Positions 33,419 through 45,503 of a stretch of DNA of 64,000 nt are shown here, piece after piece. Each line of letters starts with the position of its first letter. Position 1 is the first letter of the stretch. Origin of the DNA: Bromus sterilis (lineage: Eukaryota; Streptophyta; Magnoliopsida; Poales; Poaceae); contig OX465597.1 in assembly GCA_950022295.1 (NCBI GenBank), positions 375,875,016 through 375,939,015 on the forward strand. The letters run 5' to 3'. The notes beneath the pieces were generated by a model, which saw nothing but the letters and a program-made list of their open reading frames with translations, was not told where the DNA came from and did not search any database. The position numbers were made by a program, and so were the translations under genes.

Positions 33419-36359
33419 TGTCGGGACCCGGAATATGCGTATGTAATTCCAGTCACAACTCAATCATATGGAGAGCCGAGAGTCGTACCCACTTGTCTAA
33501 GCAGACAAGGCCAAGCACAGAACACTCTCGGACAGCATCGTACGTGAGGGGCATCCCATCCAGGCCGGATGATCAACTGAGATGGGTCCTCATCGCCCTC
33601 TCACAAGTCTAAATGATTATGGGTGGTGAAATCCCATACTCATAGACAAGTCGCCTCAACCATATTATCGATTGAATTATAACACTTACATCAACAAACT
33701 CCAGCAAGATCACTTAGTCGGGGTCTCGGGCGGGCTCAATCATACAACAAAGTGTGCCACGTGACAGAGTCACGAGAAATCGCATCGCGATGCCCCAAGC
33801 TGCGAACATCTAAGGGACACTTGGTGTATAAAAGACCGCCGACAAGAACACAACTAAGCTATCGAACCCCACACTAAGACATGCATGTTATAATCATACA
33901 CGCAGCATACATGTCCAGTGTAAACAGCAGGTACACATTGCATGAACTCTTCAAAGTATATCTTTATTGACTTACACATAGAGTACACAAAGATCATATG
34001 ACTATGATCCATAATTACATCAAACAACGGAAGCAAATTAGGTTTGAGTATAGACAAGATTAACAAATGGCTTAGACAAGCCTTGTTCAACATACATAGC
34101 CCTTCCACGAGGGACCAAACTGCTGTCTGGAACTATACTAGCTTAGCCAACGTCGAGCTTCAGGAAGGTGACTCCATCGGGGTCTGGGTTTCCATCTAAA
34201 ACATAGAATAAACAAACGTGAGTACAAAGTCGTACTCAGCAAGACATACATCGGAACTATACTACTCATGCTCAAGTTTCAAGGTAAAGGAGGTGGGGTT
34301 TCAACATGCAGAAGTGCCAGCTTTGACTTGGCTAGTCATGTACTACGATTACCAGATTGAGGTAAGAAGCGTACACGAGTCCACTACCAAGTCTCCAACC
34401 AATACACCACTATGGATACTTCCTCGACTTCCCCACGAGGAAGCACACCATAGCACTCACTCTTATCTTGCGAGTTTTAGAGTATCCATTCAAGTTGTCT
34501 AATAATTAGGCACTACTTTCCAAGTAGTCCATGACCGCGGACGCGGCTATTCGAATAGTTTGTTAACCCTGCAGGGGTGTACCGCTACACACACATGAAC
34601 ATCAGTTACCGCCAGGTCTCGTCACCATTCAAGGGGTGCCGGCGAGGATGTTCACCACGACACTTACCTCACGACACCGTTCTAGTCCAAGGAGTCAACT
34701 GTCTGAGTTCCAAACCCAACTGGAATTCCGACCGAGTTTCCAGTCAGGACTCAAACCATGCAGTCACGACCAGCAAGCCCACCTCGACGGATGGTTCTCC
34801 GCTTGACAAGCCATGTGCTACATGCCCTACCATGAATGCCACATTTCATTTCCTTTCTCTTTCTATGCATATGCCGAATGGAAACCCCGAACTAGGTGTG
34901 ACTCCTGGACTTGGATCGGGGTGAGTTAATAGGTCGAGAGGGGTCAGTGAGCCCAATGTGTGGTTGTACTCTTTGTCTCGGATTACCATACAAGAACTCG
35001 GGCTTAAGGCGGTGTTCAACGAGACAACCCACTGTGTACTCCTACACAGCCTCTCATCGTTTACCTTGTATTAGGGTAGTTTCACCAACACAGTTTCACT
35101 TTCATCAACACCATGATCACTACCATCCCGACTCGCATCAAAAGTATCCTCATTGTAAACTCTCAGCATGCAATAAGCTTTAACAGTTGCAGGGGCCACA
35201 TGATATCAATCAATTCCTATGTCAGCTAGGATTGTGGTTTGCTTAGTACTGTGACAAGATGATAGGTCATGCATCGGATATGGGTTCAACTATGTGGTAG
35301 AATCGATAACAAGGTGATCATCATAATATATGCATAAGCGAGACTGAGAGGGAAGTGGGATTTTATAGACATGATCAATGGGATTTGCTTGCCTTGCTGA
35401 CGATACACTGGTTTATCGAACTTCTGCTTCACGGGGTGATCTCCGTCTCGGAAATTCTGTTACCGGATCAATCATCAACAAAGGGGGGCACAAATAAAGT
35501 ACAATGCTCAAGCACATGTTAATGTTGTGACGTGAGGTATAGGGTATTGGTTTCTGGCAAATTCCATTTTAAATGAAGTATATTGCAATTGAATTGCAAA
35601 TTCAAACTCCAAATTTGAATTCAAATTACTCCATATACACATTTGCTTATGTTCACCCATTTTAAAATGGTCAAACATATAAACAAGTTGCATATTCATA
35701 ATCCTTGCATTTTTCTGATAATTTTTCATATATTATTTGTTCAATTTGGTGTTAAAATGAATATTCTATGAATTGTTGAAGTTTTAATCAATTTCTGGAT
35801 TTTTTGGAATTCTTTTAAATAGGAAAAAGACTTATTGCGTCATGCTGGTGTCATGCTGACGCAAGGGGGGGCTGACATGTGGGATGAGTTGGGCTGGAAG
35901 CTAGGTGAGCCCTTTTTCTTTATTCTTTTCGTTTTCTTTTCTGCCATTTGCTTTGACCTAGCTAAATAAAATAGCTAGACATTTTTATAAATCCTCCAAA
36001 TTTTTATGTGGCCCTTCAATGCATATAGCTAGCCACACACAAAGTTTGGGGATTTTTGAAATTCAAATAGTTTGAATTCCAAATAAAATAGGGGTTTAAT
36101 TTAATTTCCAAGCTCTGTTTGGATTTTTTGAGAAATCTTGGAGCATGCAGTGGGACCTACTTCACTTTATATGTGATCATGAATATTTATAAGACTTTTA
36201 AAAAATACCAGAGGAATTTTTGGAAGAAATTTTTGTCTGGCCATTTGAATTAAATTCTTTAGGGCTTTTCTTTTTCCCCAATTCAATTTATTTTGAAATT
36301 TTTACACGATGCAAAGGAGCACTTGAACCCTATCACATACCTAAACTTGGGTTGTGACA
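33419..36359 (-). repeat. Chromovirus 3' LTR, internally deleted
   Basis: Plus strand TGTCGGGACCCGG to GGGTTGTGACA. Compared with the other LTR it lacks about 860 bp between GGGGCTGACATG and GGATGAGTTGGGCTGG (near 35885). The missing piece is the GC-rich zone at 43785-44630 of the 5' LTR. Confidence 0.93.
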
Positions 36360-36376
36360 ACTTGCCCCCACTCAAA
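36360..36376 (-). other. Chromovirus polypurine tract
   Basis: The minus strand reads TTGAGTGGGGGCAAGT right before the LTR start TGTCACAACCC. Confidence 0.8.
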
Positions 36377-37611
36377 AGAATCTCGTCCCGAGATTCAGAA
36401 GTCATCGGGAGGAAGGTGGGGTACTCGGCACGGAGGCGGTCTTCTCTTTCCCATGTTGCTTCTTTCTCGGAGTGATGTGACCATTGCACTTTCAGAAACC
36501 TGATCTTCTGACGACGAGTGACACGCTCTGCTGAATCAAGAATACGAACAGGGTACTCTCGATAAGAAAGGTCATCTTGGAGATCAAGCGTTTCATGGTC
36601 GACTTCGCGGATGGGGTCCTTGAAGCAACGCCTGAGTTGTGACACGTGGAATACATCATGTACTCGGGAAAGGTGCGGGGGTAGTTCAAGTTGGTAGGAA
36701 ACTTCTCCACGTTTAGCAAGAATGCGGAAAGGTCCGATGTAACGTGGGGCCCACTTGCCTTTGATACCGAATCGTTGGGTTCCCTTTAGAGGAGTAACCC
36801 GAAGGTAAGCCTTCTCGTCCAGATTGTAGCTTTCTTGCCTGTGATGATGATCATAATAGCTTTTCTGACGAGACTGGGCTACTTTCAATTGATCACGAAT
36901 AATGCGAACTTGCTCTTCTGCTTCCATGATCATATCCGGTCCAAAGAATTGTCTTTCACCGGTTTCTGACCAGTTTAGGGGTGTTCGACATCTTCGTCCA
37001 TAGAGGAATTCAAAAGGAGCCATGTTCAGACTAGATTGGAAACTGTTGTTATAAGAAAATTCGGCAAATGGAAGAGACTTCTCCCAATTCCTTACGAATG
37101 ATATAACACAAGATTTGAGCATGTCTTCGAGAATTTGGTTAACCCTTTCAACTTGACCGCTAGACTGAGGATGGAAAGTTGTGCTAAAGGAGAGATGAGT
37201 TCCCATAGCATTCTGAAAACTTTCCCAGAATCTAGAGGAGAAAAGGCTACCTTGATCAGAATTGATTTCCAAAGGAACACCATGAAGAGACACAATTCTA
37301 GAGACATACAAGTCCGCTAACTGGCTAGCAGTTATAGACTCGCGAACTGAAAGGAAGTGAGCAACTTTGGAAAGTCTATCAATGACAACGAAGATGGCAT
37401 CATTTCCTTTCTGGGTTTTTGGAAAGCCATTGATGAAGTCCATACCGACTTTGTCCCATTTCCACTCGGAAATAGGAAAAGGTTGAAGAGTACCAGCAGG
37501 TCTTTGGTGTTCGGCCTTAATGCGACGACCAACATCACATTCGGCAACATATCGAGCAATGTCTCTCTTCATCCTGGTCCACCAAAATCTCTGGTATAGA
37601 TCTCGGTACAT
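36360..37611 (-). pseudogene. Chromovirus integrase with chromodomain
   Basis: The frame opens MYRDLYQRFWWTRMKRDIARYV. The zinc-binding motif ends ECDVGRR, where the last Cys is replaced by Gly (residue 28). The catalytic triad is intact: Asp in GMDFING (58), Asp in NSDQGSLF (119), Glu in GQVERVNQ (155). The C-terminus has GKWAPRYIGPFRI and VFHVSQLRRC, then a chromodomain (about 353-403) with YPVRILDSAERV and EKEATWERE, which in this lineage steers insertion to heterochromatin. The frame runs on into the LTR (stop at 36283). It is shifted relative to the rest of pol at about 37640. Confidence 0.93.
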
Positions 37612-39284
37612 TTTTGTGCTACCGGGATGAATCGAGAGGGGAGTGTCATGGGCTTATTTAAGGATGAGTTGCTTAGATCCCTATTCTTAGGTACTACCAA
37701 ACAATTTTCAAAGAATATCGTTCCTCTACTATCTGTGGAGAAACACTTAGCAACTCCGCTAGCAATGTTCTCCTTGATCTGGCTAACACCTCGTGCACGC
37801 CTTTGGGCTACTATGATCTGATCCTCAAGGGTTGGTTTCGCCACCAAGTTGAAAAGAGATCCACGAGGAACAATCTCGAGGTTGAGCTTTCGAAATTCCT
37901 CATGAAGAAGTGGTTGATACTATTGTAACATGAGGTTGTTTCGATACGACTTACGACTTAGTGCATCAGCCATGACATTGGCTTTGCCTGGGGTGAAAGA
38001 AATTCCTAAGTCATAATCTTTTATCAACTCTATCCAGCGTGTTTGCCTGAGATTAAGATCTGGCTGGGTGAATATGTATTTGAGGCTTTGGTGATCAGAA
38101 TATATCTCACAACGATTACCAAGGAGATAATGTCGCCAAGTTTTCAAGGCATGAACTACGACGGTGAGTTCAAGATCATGGGTAGGGTAGTTCTCTTCAT
38201 GTGGACGCAACTGGCGTGAAGCGTATGCTACCACATGTCGATCTTGCATAAGTATGCATCCTAATCCTTGTCGTGAAGCGTCACAATAGATCTCGAAATA
38301 CCTTTTTGTGTCTGGAGGCGCAAGTACGGGTGCAGAAGTCAATCTTCTTTTTAGCTCTTGAAAGTTCTCCTCGCAGTTGGGAGTCCATTCGAATTTCTTA
38401 TCTTTCTTGAGGAGTTCAGTAAGAGGCTTTGCAACTTTGGAGAAGTTCTCAATGAAGCGGCGGCAATAGCTTGCTAAGACAAGAAAACTCCTAACTTGCT
38501 TAACCGATTCAGGTGGAATCCAGTCAAGGACGGCCTGAACTCTCTCGGGATTGACAGCAATGCCTTTGGCAGAAATCACGTGGCCTAAGTAGGTCACTTC
38601 TGGTAGCCAAAATTCACACTTGGAGAACTTGGCATAAAGGCGGTGCTCTCGAAGTTTCATCCATACCAACCTAAGATGTTCGGCATGTTCTTCTTCGCTC
38701 TTCGAGTAGATGAGAATGTCATCAAGATAAACTACAACAAATTTATCCAAGTACTCCATGAAGATCGAATTCATCATGCGCGAGAAAGTGGCGGGGGCAT
38801 TGGTTAAACCAAAGGACATGACGGTATACTCGTAAAGACCATAACGAGTAGTGAAAGCCGTTTTGGGAATGTCCTCGTTTCGGATTTTGATTTGATGATA
38901 ACCTAATCTCAAATCCATCTTGGAGAAGACAGAGGATCTAGCAAGTTGATCATAAAGATCATTGATCCTGGGAAGTGGGTACTTGTTCTTTATCGTCGCT
39001 AGATTTAGCGGGCGATAATCTACGCACATCCTTTCTGTTCCATCTTTCTTCGTTACGAACAGAACGGGGCAACCCCATGGCGATGAGCTAGGGCGGATGA
39101 AGCCTTTTGCCAACAAAGCTTCCAATTGGATTTTCAGCTCAGCTAACTCACGTGGGGCCATTTTGTATGGGCGTCTGGAAATTGGGGCGGTTCCTGGGGC
39201 AAGATCTACAATGAATTCTACACATCTGTCAGGAGGCATTCCTGGCAGTTCTTCAGGAAAGACATCCGGGAAGTCACAAACCAC
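37569..39284 (-). pseudogene. Chromovirus RT, RNase H and integrase N-terminus
   Basis: From 39284 the frame encodes FPDVFPEELPGMPPDR (RT start), KMDLRLGYHQI with the first Asp (124), FGLTNAPATFSRMMN and the catalytic VVVYLDDILIYS (183-194), then YLGHVISAKGI and RNase H with IYCDASRQGLG and SDHQSLKYIF. An in-frame TAG at 37920-37922 follows NNLMLQ. The same frame continues below as LLHEEFRKLNLEI and the integrase N-terminus to 37569. Catalytic residues of RT are intact, so loss of function comes from the stop and the flanking frameshifts. Confidence 0.93.
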
Positions 39285-40846
39285 GGAATATCTTCAAGGT
39301 CAGGAAGGGGAAGCACATTGAAAGTATGCATTTGGATTCTAGAACTGGGTGAGGTGTAGTCAATTGTCTGGCCTGAAGGATGGGTAAGTTTAACTGACTT
39401 GGCTTTACAATCAAGGAAAGCATTATGTCTTGACAACAAATCCATACCTAAGATGACATCAATGTCTGAAGACTTGAGGTCTATAAGAGAAGCAAGGAAT
39501 ACTAAACCCTCAATTGCAATTTGATTTCCATGGCTTACTCTATTAGTTTGCCACTTTGAACCAGGAGTTTGAATGATCATTGGAGAAAACATTTCTTCAA
39601 AGGGGAACTCATGACGAAGTGCATAACTCTTCGACATGAATGAATGAGAAGCTCCTGGATCGAAAATAACAGAGGCGGGAACATGATTGATTGGGAGCGT
39701 ACCAAGGATGATGTCAGAAGTATCAATAGCTTCCTCAACTGATATTTGGTTCACACAACCACCAACAGTGGCTAAGGACTTTGCTTGCAAGGAGTTGGAG
39801 GTTGATTTCTGTGAAGACTTAGCTTTGGAAGACTTGGGTGGGGTGGCATCATGTCTTGGACGAGGATCAACTTTCACCGACAAGGAACATTTCCGTGCGA
39901 TGTGTCCAGGCTGACCACACTTGTAGAAAACTCTGGTGTCAGGGGGTGGAGCAAGGATGACAGGCTCACTACCATAACTATTGGGATTCGTGTTTGGTGG
40001 AGGAGGTTGAGGCACCATGTAGGATGTACTTGAAATAAGGTGTGAAGGAATGGCACTAGTTGGAATCCATATCCGGCGTTTCTGAGGGGTCGAACTAGAA
40101 GATGGAGCAAACTCACGAGCATGCTTGCGAGACTCTTCGAACACCTCATTGCCATACTCACATCTGAAGGATCTATTGACTAAATCCTCAAAGTTGACAA
40201 ACTCATGAAGATTGAGATCATGACGAATAACAGGGCTAAGTCCCTTGCGGAACCTTGCTTGCTTCCTGGCATCAGTGGATATCTCCTCTTGGGCATAACG
40301 AGCAAGACGGTTGAACTCAGTCATATACTCGTGGATGGACATATCTCCCTGAGTTAGATTGCAAAACTCTTCCTTCTTTCTTTCCATCATCTCATCCAGA
40401 ATGTGGTACCCTCGGAAGGCATCACGGAATTGCTGCCAAGTCACTACGTGACCATCAGGTTGCATTGCAACATAGTTCTCCCACCATTCACCAGCAGCAC
40501 CTTCCAGGAAGTATACCGCAAACATCACACGATCATTGGGAGCAACATGCGCCGTCTCAAGCTTACGCTTGATGGAACGGAGCCAATCATTTGATTCAAG
40601 GGGCTCAGAAGAACATCGAAATACCAGTGGCTTGGGGAGGATGAAATCCTGAATGCTGACAACCACATTGCGCTGACGAGCGGTATTCTGCTCGATGAGC
40701 TCCAGAAGGCGTGTTTGATCACGTCGATTCTGCTCAGCTTCCATCATGATTTCCGCCGCAGAAGGCGGTGGTGGAGGTTCATCATTACTTCGATTCCGAT
40801 CACGGTCTCGATTGCGACGAACAACACTACGAGTTCCACCTAACAT
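39218..40846 (-). pseudogene. Chromovirus gag-protease
   Basis: 542 residues from ATG 40846 (MLGGTRSVVRRNRDRDRNRS). The Gag domain spans about 90-230 (WENYVAMQPDGHVVTWQQF, MSIHEYMTEFNRLARYA, LSPVIRHDL). The zinc knuckle at 307-320 reads FYKCGQPGHIARKC, so the first Cys of the CCHC motif is Phe. The protease active site reads VIFDPGASHSFMS (396-398 DPG), with Pro in place of the usual Ser/Thr. GMDLLSRHNAFLDC follows. The frame is off by one from RT at about 39290 (DLEDIP is the last shared text). Gag packaging and protease activity would both be impaired. Confidence 0.92.
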
Positions 40847-41301
40847 CCTGTGTGATAAAAATCAACAATCAGATCAGGTTGTATGATGGAATCAAAGATT
40901 AGAGGACATGATTTAGGAGGAAAAGATTGTAATGCAACAACAATGACTTCACAGGACCACGGGATAACTCGGGTAGCATAATGGCTAGACCGGGATGACA
41001 AATGAGACAACCTCAAAGATAACGGGCATCACTTCCTAAGAAACAGTAGGGAATGATGACTCGGAAGACCACAACAGTCCTACGGCTACAAAGAAGCAAT
41101 CAACGAGATGTTCTAGTAAGAAATAGATGATCCTAGTCCTATCTTCCCGTAGAAAAGATGAGGGTGACTCAGAACTCAGATCGATGAGGGTAAGGAGAAA
41201 AAGAAGCCTTACATTGTTCCCTTTATACCCAAATAACTATATAACTATAGAATGCTAGACTCGACTTCGACCAAGGGTTGAATAATCCTACAGACAGTCC
41301 T
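40847..41301 (-). other. Chromovirus 5' leader
   Basis: 455 bp between the gag start and the primer site; no ORF of note and no recognisable motif. It probably carries the RNA packaging signal by position. Confidence 0.6.
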
Positions 41302-41313
41302 GCTCTGATACCA
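41302..41313 (-). other. Chromovirus primer-binding site, tRNA-Met type
   Basis: The minus strand reads TGGTATCAGAGC four bases from the LTR edge, complementary to the initiator tRNA-Met 3' end. Confidence 0.92.
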
Positions 41314-41317
41314 AGTC

Positions 41318-44300
41318 TGTCGGGACCCGGAATATGCGTATATAATTCCAATCACAACTCAATCATATGGAGAGCCGAGAGTCGTACGCACTTGTCTAAG
41401 CAGACAAGGCCAAGCACAGAACACTCTCGGAAAGCATCGTACGTGAGGGGCATCCCATCCAGGCCGGATGATCAACTGAGATGGGTCCTCATCGCCCGCT
41501 CACAAGTCTAAATGATTATGGGTGGTGAAATCCCATACTCATAGACAAGTCGGCTCAACCATATTATCGATTGAATTATAACACTTACATAAACAGACAC
41601 CAGCCCGATCACTTAGTCGGGGTCTCGGGCGGGCTCAATCATACAACAAAGTGTGCCACGTGACAGAGTCACGAGCAATCGCATCGCGATGCCCCAAGTT
41701 GCGCACATCTAAGGGACACCATGTGTATAAAAGACCGCCGGCAAGAACACAACTAAGCAATCGAACCCCACACTAAGACATGCATGTTATAATCATACAC
41801 GCAACATACATGTCTAGTGTAAACAGTAGGTACACATTGCATGACTCTACAAAGTATATCTTTATTTACTTACACATAGAGTACACAAAGATCATATGAC
41901 TATGATCCATCATTACATCAAACAACGGAAGCAAATTAGGTTTGAGTACAGACAAGATTAACAAATGGCTTAGAGAAGCCTTGTTCAACATACATAGCCC
42001 TTCCACGAGGGACCAGACTGCTGTCTGGAACTATACTAGCTTAGTCAACGTCGAGCTTCAGGAAGGTGACTCCATCGGGGTCTGGGTTTCCATCTAAAAC
42101 ATAGAATAAGCAAACGTGAGTACAAAGTCGTACTCAGCAAGACTTACATCAGAACTATACTACTCATGCTCAAGTTTCAAGGTAAAGGAGGTGGGGTTTC
42201 AACATGCAGAAGTGCCAGCTTTGACTTGGCTAGTCATGTACTACGATTACCAGATTGAGGTAAGAAGCGTACACGACTCCACTACCAAGTCTCCAACCAA
42301 TACACCACTATGGATAATTCCTCGACTTCCCCACGAGGAAGCACACCATAGCACTCACGCTTATCTTGCGAGTTTTAGAGTGTCCATTCAAGTTATCTAA
42401 TAATCGGGCACAACTTTCCAAGTAGTCCATGACCGCGGACGCGGCTATTCGAATAGTTTGTTAACCCTGTAGGGGTGTACCGCTACACACACATGACCAT
42501 CAGTTACCGCCAGGTCTCTTCACCATTCAAGGGGTGCAGGTGAGGATGTTCACCACGACACTTACCTCACGGCACCATTCTAGTCCAAGGAGTCAACTGT
42601 CTGAGTTCCAAACCCAACTGGAATTCCGACCGAGTTTCCAGTCAGGACTCAAACCATGCAGTCACGACCAGCAAGCCCACCTCGACGGATGGTTCTCCGC
42701 TTGACAAGCCATGTGCTACATGCCCTACCATGAATGCCACATTTCATTTCCTTTCTCTTTCTATGCATATGCCGAATGGAAACCCCGAACTAGGTGTGAC
42801 TCCTGGACTTGGATCGGGGTGAGTTAATAGGTCGAGAGGGGTCAGTGAGCCCAATGTGTGGTTGTACTCTTTGTCTCAGATTACCATACAAGAACTCGGG
42901 CTAAAGGTGGTGTTTAACGAGACAACCCACTGTGTACTCCTACACAGCCTCTCATCGTTCACCTTGTATTAGGGTAGATTCACCAACACAGTTTCACTTT
43001 CATCAACACCATGATCACTACCATCCCGACTCACATAAAAAGTATACTCATTGTAAACTCTAAGCATGCAATAAGCTTTAACAGTTGCAGGGGCCACATG
43101 ATATCAATCAACTCTTATGTCAGCTAAGATTGTAGTTTGCTTACTACTGTGACAAGATGATAGGTCATGCATCGGATATGGGTTCAACTATGCGGTAGAA
43201 TCGATAACAAGGTGATCATCCTAATCAATGCATAAGAGAGACTGAGAGGGAAGTGGGATTTTATAGACATGATCAATGGGGTTTGCTTGCCTTGCTGACG
43301 ATACACTGGTTTATCGAACTTCTGCTTCAGGGGGTGATCTCCGTCTCGGAAAGTCTGTTACCGGATCAATCATCAACAAAGGGGGGCACAAATAAAGTAC
43401 AATGCTCAAGCACATGTTAATGTTGTGACATGAGGTATAGGGTACTGGTTTGTGGAAAATTCCATTTTAAATGAAGTATATTGCAATTGAATTGTAAATT
43501 CAAACTCCAAATTTGAATTCAAATTATGCCATATACACATTTGCTTCTATTCACCATTTTAAAATGGTCAAACATAGAAACAAGTTGCATATTCATAGTC
43601 CTTGCATTTTTCTGATAATTTTTCATATATTATATGTTCAATTTGGAATTAAAATGAATATTCTATGAATTATTGAAGTTTTAATCAACTTCTAGATTTT
43701 CTGGAATTCTTTTAAATAATAAAAAGACTTATTGCGTCATGCTGGTGTCATGCTGATGCAAGGGGGGCTGACATGAGGGCTAGGCTTGTCAGCCACAATG
43801 GGATTTAATCCCTCTATTTAATTAAACAGAGGGGGTTATTAGGGAGCCTGGTCCCACTTGTCATTGGCTCAGGGGTGGAATTAGGGGTTGATTAGGGGCC
43901 CTAATGGCCAAACTGGCCGGTGGTTAGCCGCCGGTGCCACTGGGCACGGCGGAGGCTCGCCGGCGTGCGCGAGAGGGGCGGAGGAGGGCACGGGCAGGTG
44001 CCTCTCGCTCGTGCGCATCTAGTAGCACATGCGGGGCACACTGGGAAGGCCTAGGGCCTCGCCGGCGACAAGCTCGCGGCGGCCGGAGCCACTGGACGGA
44101 GGAACTTGGCGGCCAGGGCACGGGGAGATGCGCTAGAGGGGCCAAAAGGAAGAGGAGCTCACCCCGGAGTCTAAGGAGTCAACGGCGAGAGCTGGGAGGG
44201 CGCGGGGGCGACGTATTTCCCGGCGAGGTCCACGGCGGCCGGCGGCGAGTCGGTGATGATTGCGTCGTCCACGGGGCATTCCGGCCCGATTCCAGTCGAG

Positions 44301-45109
44301 AGGAGATGAAGCCGAATACTCTGAGAACGATGGACACGTCGGGGGGCTTGGGGTGACTGCTGGCCACGGCAGCGCGCGGAGGCGCTCTCCGGTGTGCTCG
44401 GGTCGTGACGAAATCGGCGAGGGCGAGGGGGTAAAAGGTCCAGCGAGAGAGGGGAAAGGATAGGGACGTCGAGGGGGTCCTCTAGGACACACAGGTGTCG
44501 ATGGGGAGGCAAGCAGGTCGCCACGGCGTCGTCGGCGACCCCGGCATGGTCGCCACGCACATGTGCGCGCGCCTGCCTGGGGAAGACGACAGGATGGGAG
44601 GTGGGCTTGGGCTGGGCCAGGCCGGTGGGGGGATGAGTTGGGCTGGAAGCTAGGTGAGCCCTTTTACTTTATTCTTTTCGTTTTCTTTTCTGCCATTTGC
44701 TTTGACTTAGCTTAATAAAATAGCTAGACATTTTTATAAATCCTCCAAATTTTTATGTGGCCCTTCAATGCATATAGCTAGCCACACACAAAGTTTGGGG
44801 ATTTTTGACATTCAAATAGTTTGAATTTCAAATCAAATAGGGGTTTAATTTAATTTTCATGCTCTGTTTGGATTTTTTTGAGAAATCTTGGAGCATGCAG
44901 TGGGACCCAATTCACTTTATATGTGATTATGCATATTTATAAGACTTTTCAAAAATACCAGAGGAATTTTTGGAAGAAATTTTTGTCTGGCCATTTGCAT
45001 TAAATTCTTTAGGGCTTTTGTTTTTCCCCAATTCAATTTCTTTTAAAAAATTTACATGATGCAAAGGAGCACTTGAACCCTAGCACATACCTAAACTTGG
45101 GTTGTGACA
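41318..45109 (-). repeat. Chromovirus 5' LTR, full length
   Basis: 3792 bp, TGTCGGGACCCGG to GGGTTGTGACA. A GC-rich zone (43785-44630) yields several chance ORFs on both strands (43924-44560), rich in Arg, Pro and Gly with no domain; not called as genes. The Del-like LTR at 20084-23799 has a comparable GC-rich zone, so its presence is likely ancestral. Confidence 0.92.
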
Positions 45110-45348
45110 ATTTCTCCGTCTACTTCCTTGTACTTTTGCATATCACAAAGCTCAACAAAATTATTTAAGTGCAAGGCAGCACCCTCTCGAGCACCTGAGA
45201 ATTGATCTTTCATAACAAGATTCAGCAAAGCAGGTTTAATTTCATAAGAAGGTGCTGAAGTGGTAGGTAGAGCAATAGGAGTGCAGATAAAGTCACTGTT
45301 GTTGTGACTAGTGAAGTCACACAACTTGGTGTTTTCATTGGAACCCAT
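45110..45348 (-). pseudogene. Element 2 gag, N-terminal part
   Basis: The frame starts ATG 45348 (MGSNENTKLCDFTSHNN), leads into LLNLVMKDQFSGAREGAALHLNNFVELC, a typical Gag start in Athila-like elements, and is cut at DGEI by the chromovirus LTR at 45109. It resumes at 33418. Confidence 0.82.
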
Positions 45349-45475
45349 AGTTGCAGCAGGTATTTTTGGTATTTTTTATAAGGGACCCAACAGTAAAAAA
45401 CTGAAATATAAACTAACAAGACTAAAAAGCAAAGACAAAAGATAGTGTGCAACTCCCCTATCTTGTAGACTGGAG

Positions 45476-45493
45476 TCCCCGACAACGGCGCCA
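45476..45493 (-). other. Element 2 primer-binding site, tRNA-Asp type
   Basis: The minus strand reads TGGCGCCGTTGTCGGGGA, 10 bases from the LTR, differing from element 1 at two positions. Confidence 0.88.
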
Positions 45494-45503
45494 GAAATTA
45501 GCT

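Larger units (their letters stand above)
33419..45109 (-). mobile_element. Del/Tekay-type chromovirus (Ty3/gypsy), complete structure
   Basis: LTRs at 33419-36359 (2941 bp) and 41318-45109 (3792 bp), tRNA-Met primer site (41302-41313), polypurine tract, and minus-strand gag-protease-RT-RNase H-integrase-chromodomain. Flanking 5-mers are ATGTC and ATTTC (one mismatch), interrupting the gag of element 2. Long LTRs, the tRNA-Met site and the C-terminal chromodomain point to the Del/Tekay lineage. The first ~190 LTR bases differ at 5 positions (about 2.6 percent by hand), younger than its host. The coding region has frameshifts, a stop and lost key residues, so it is inactive. Confidence 0.93.

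Noticed and set aside
43924..44560. Overlapping GC-rich ORFs of 60-140 codons on both strands
   Set aside because: They lie inside the chromovirus 5' LTR, are open on several frames at once because of GC bias, and show no domain or codon pattern.
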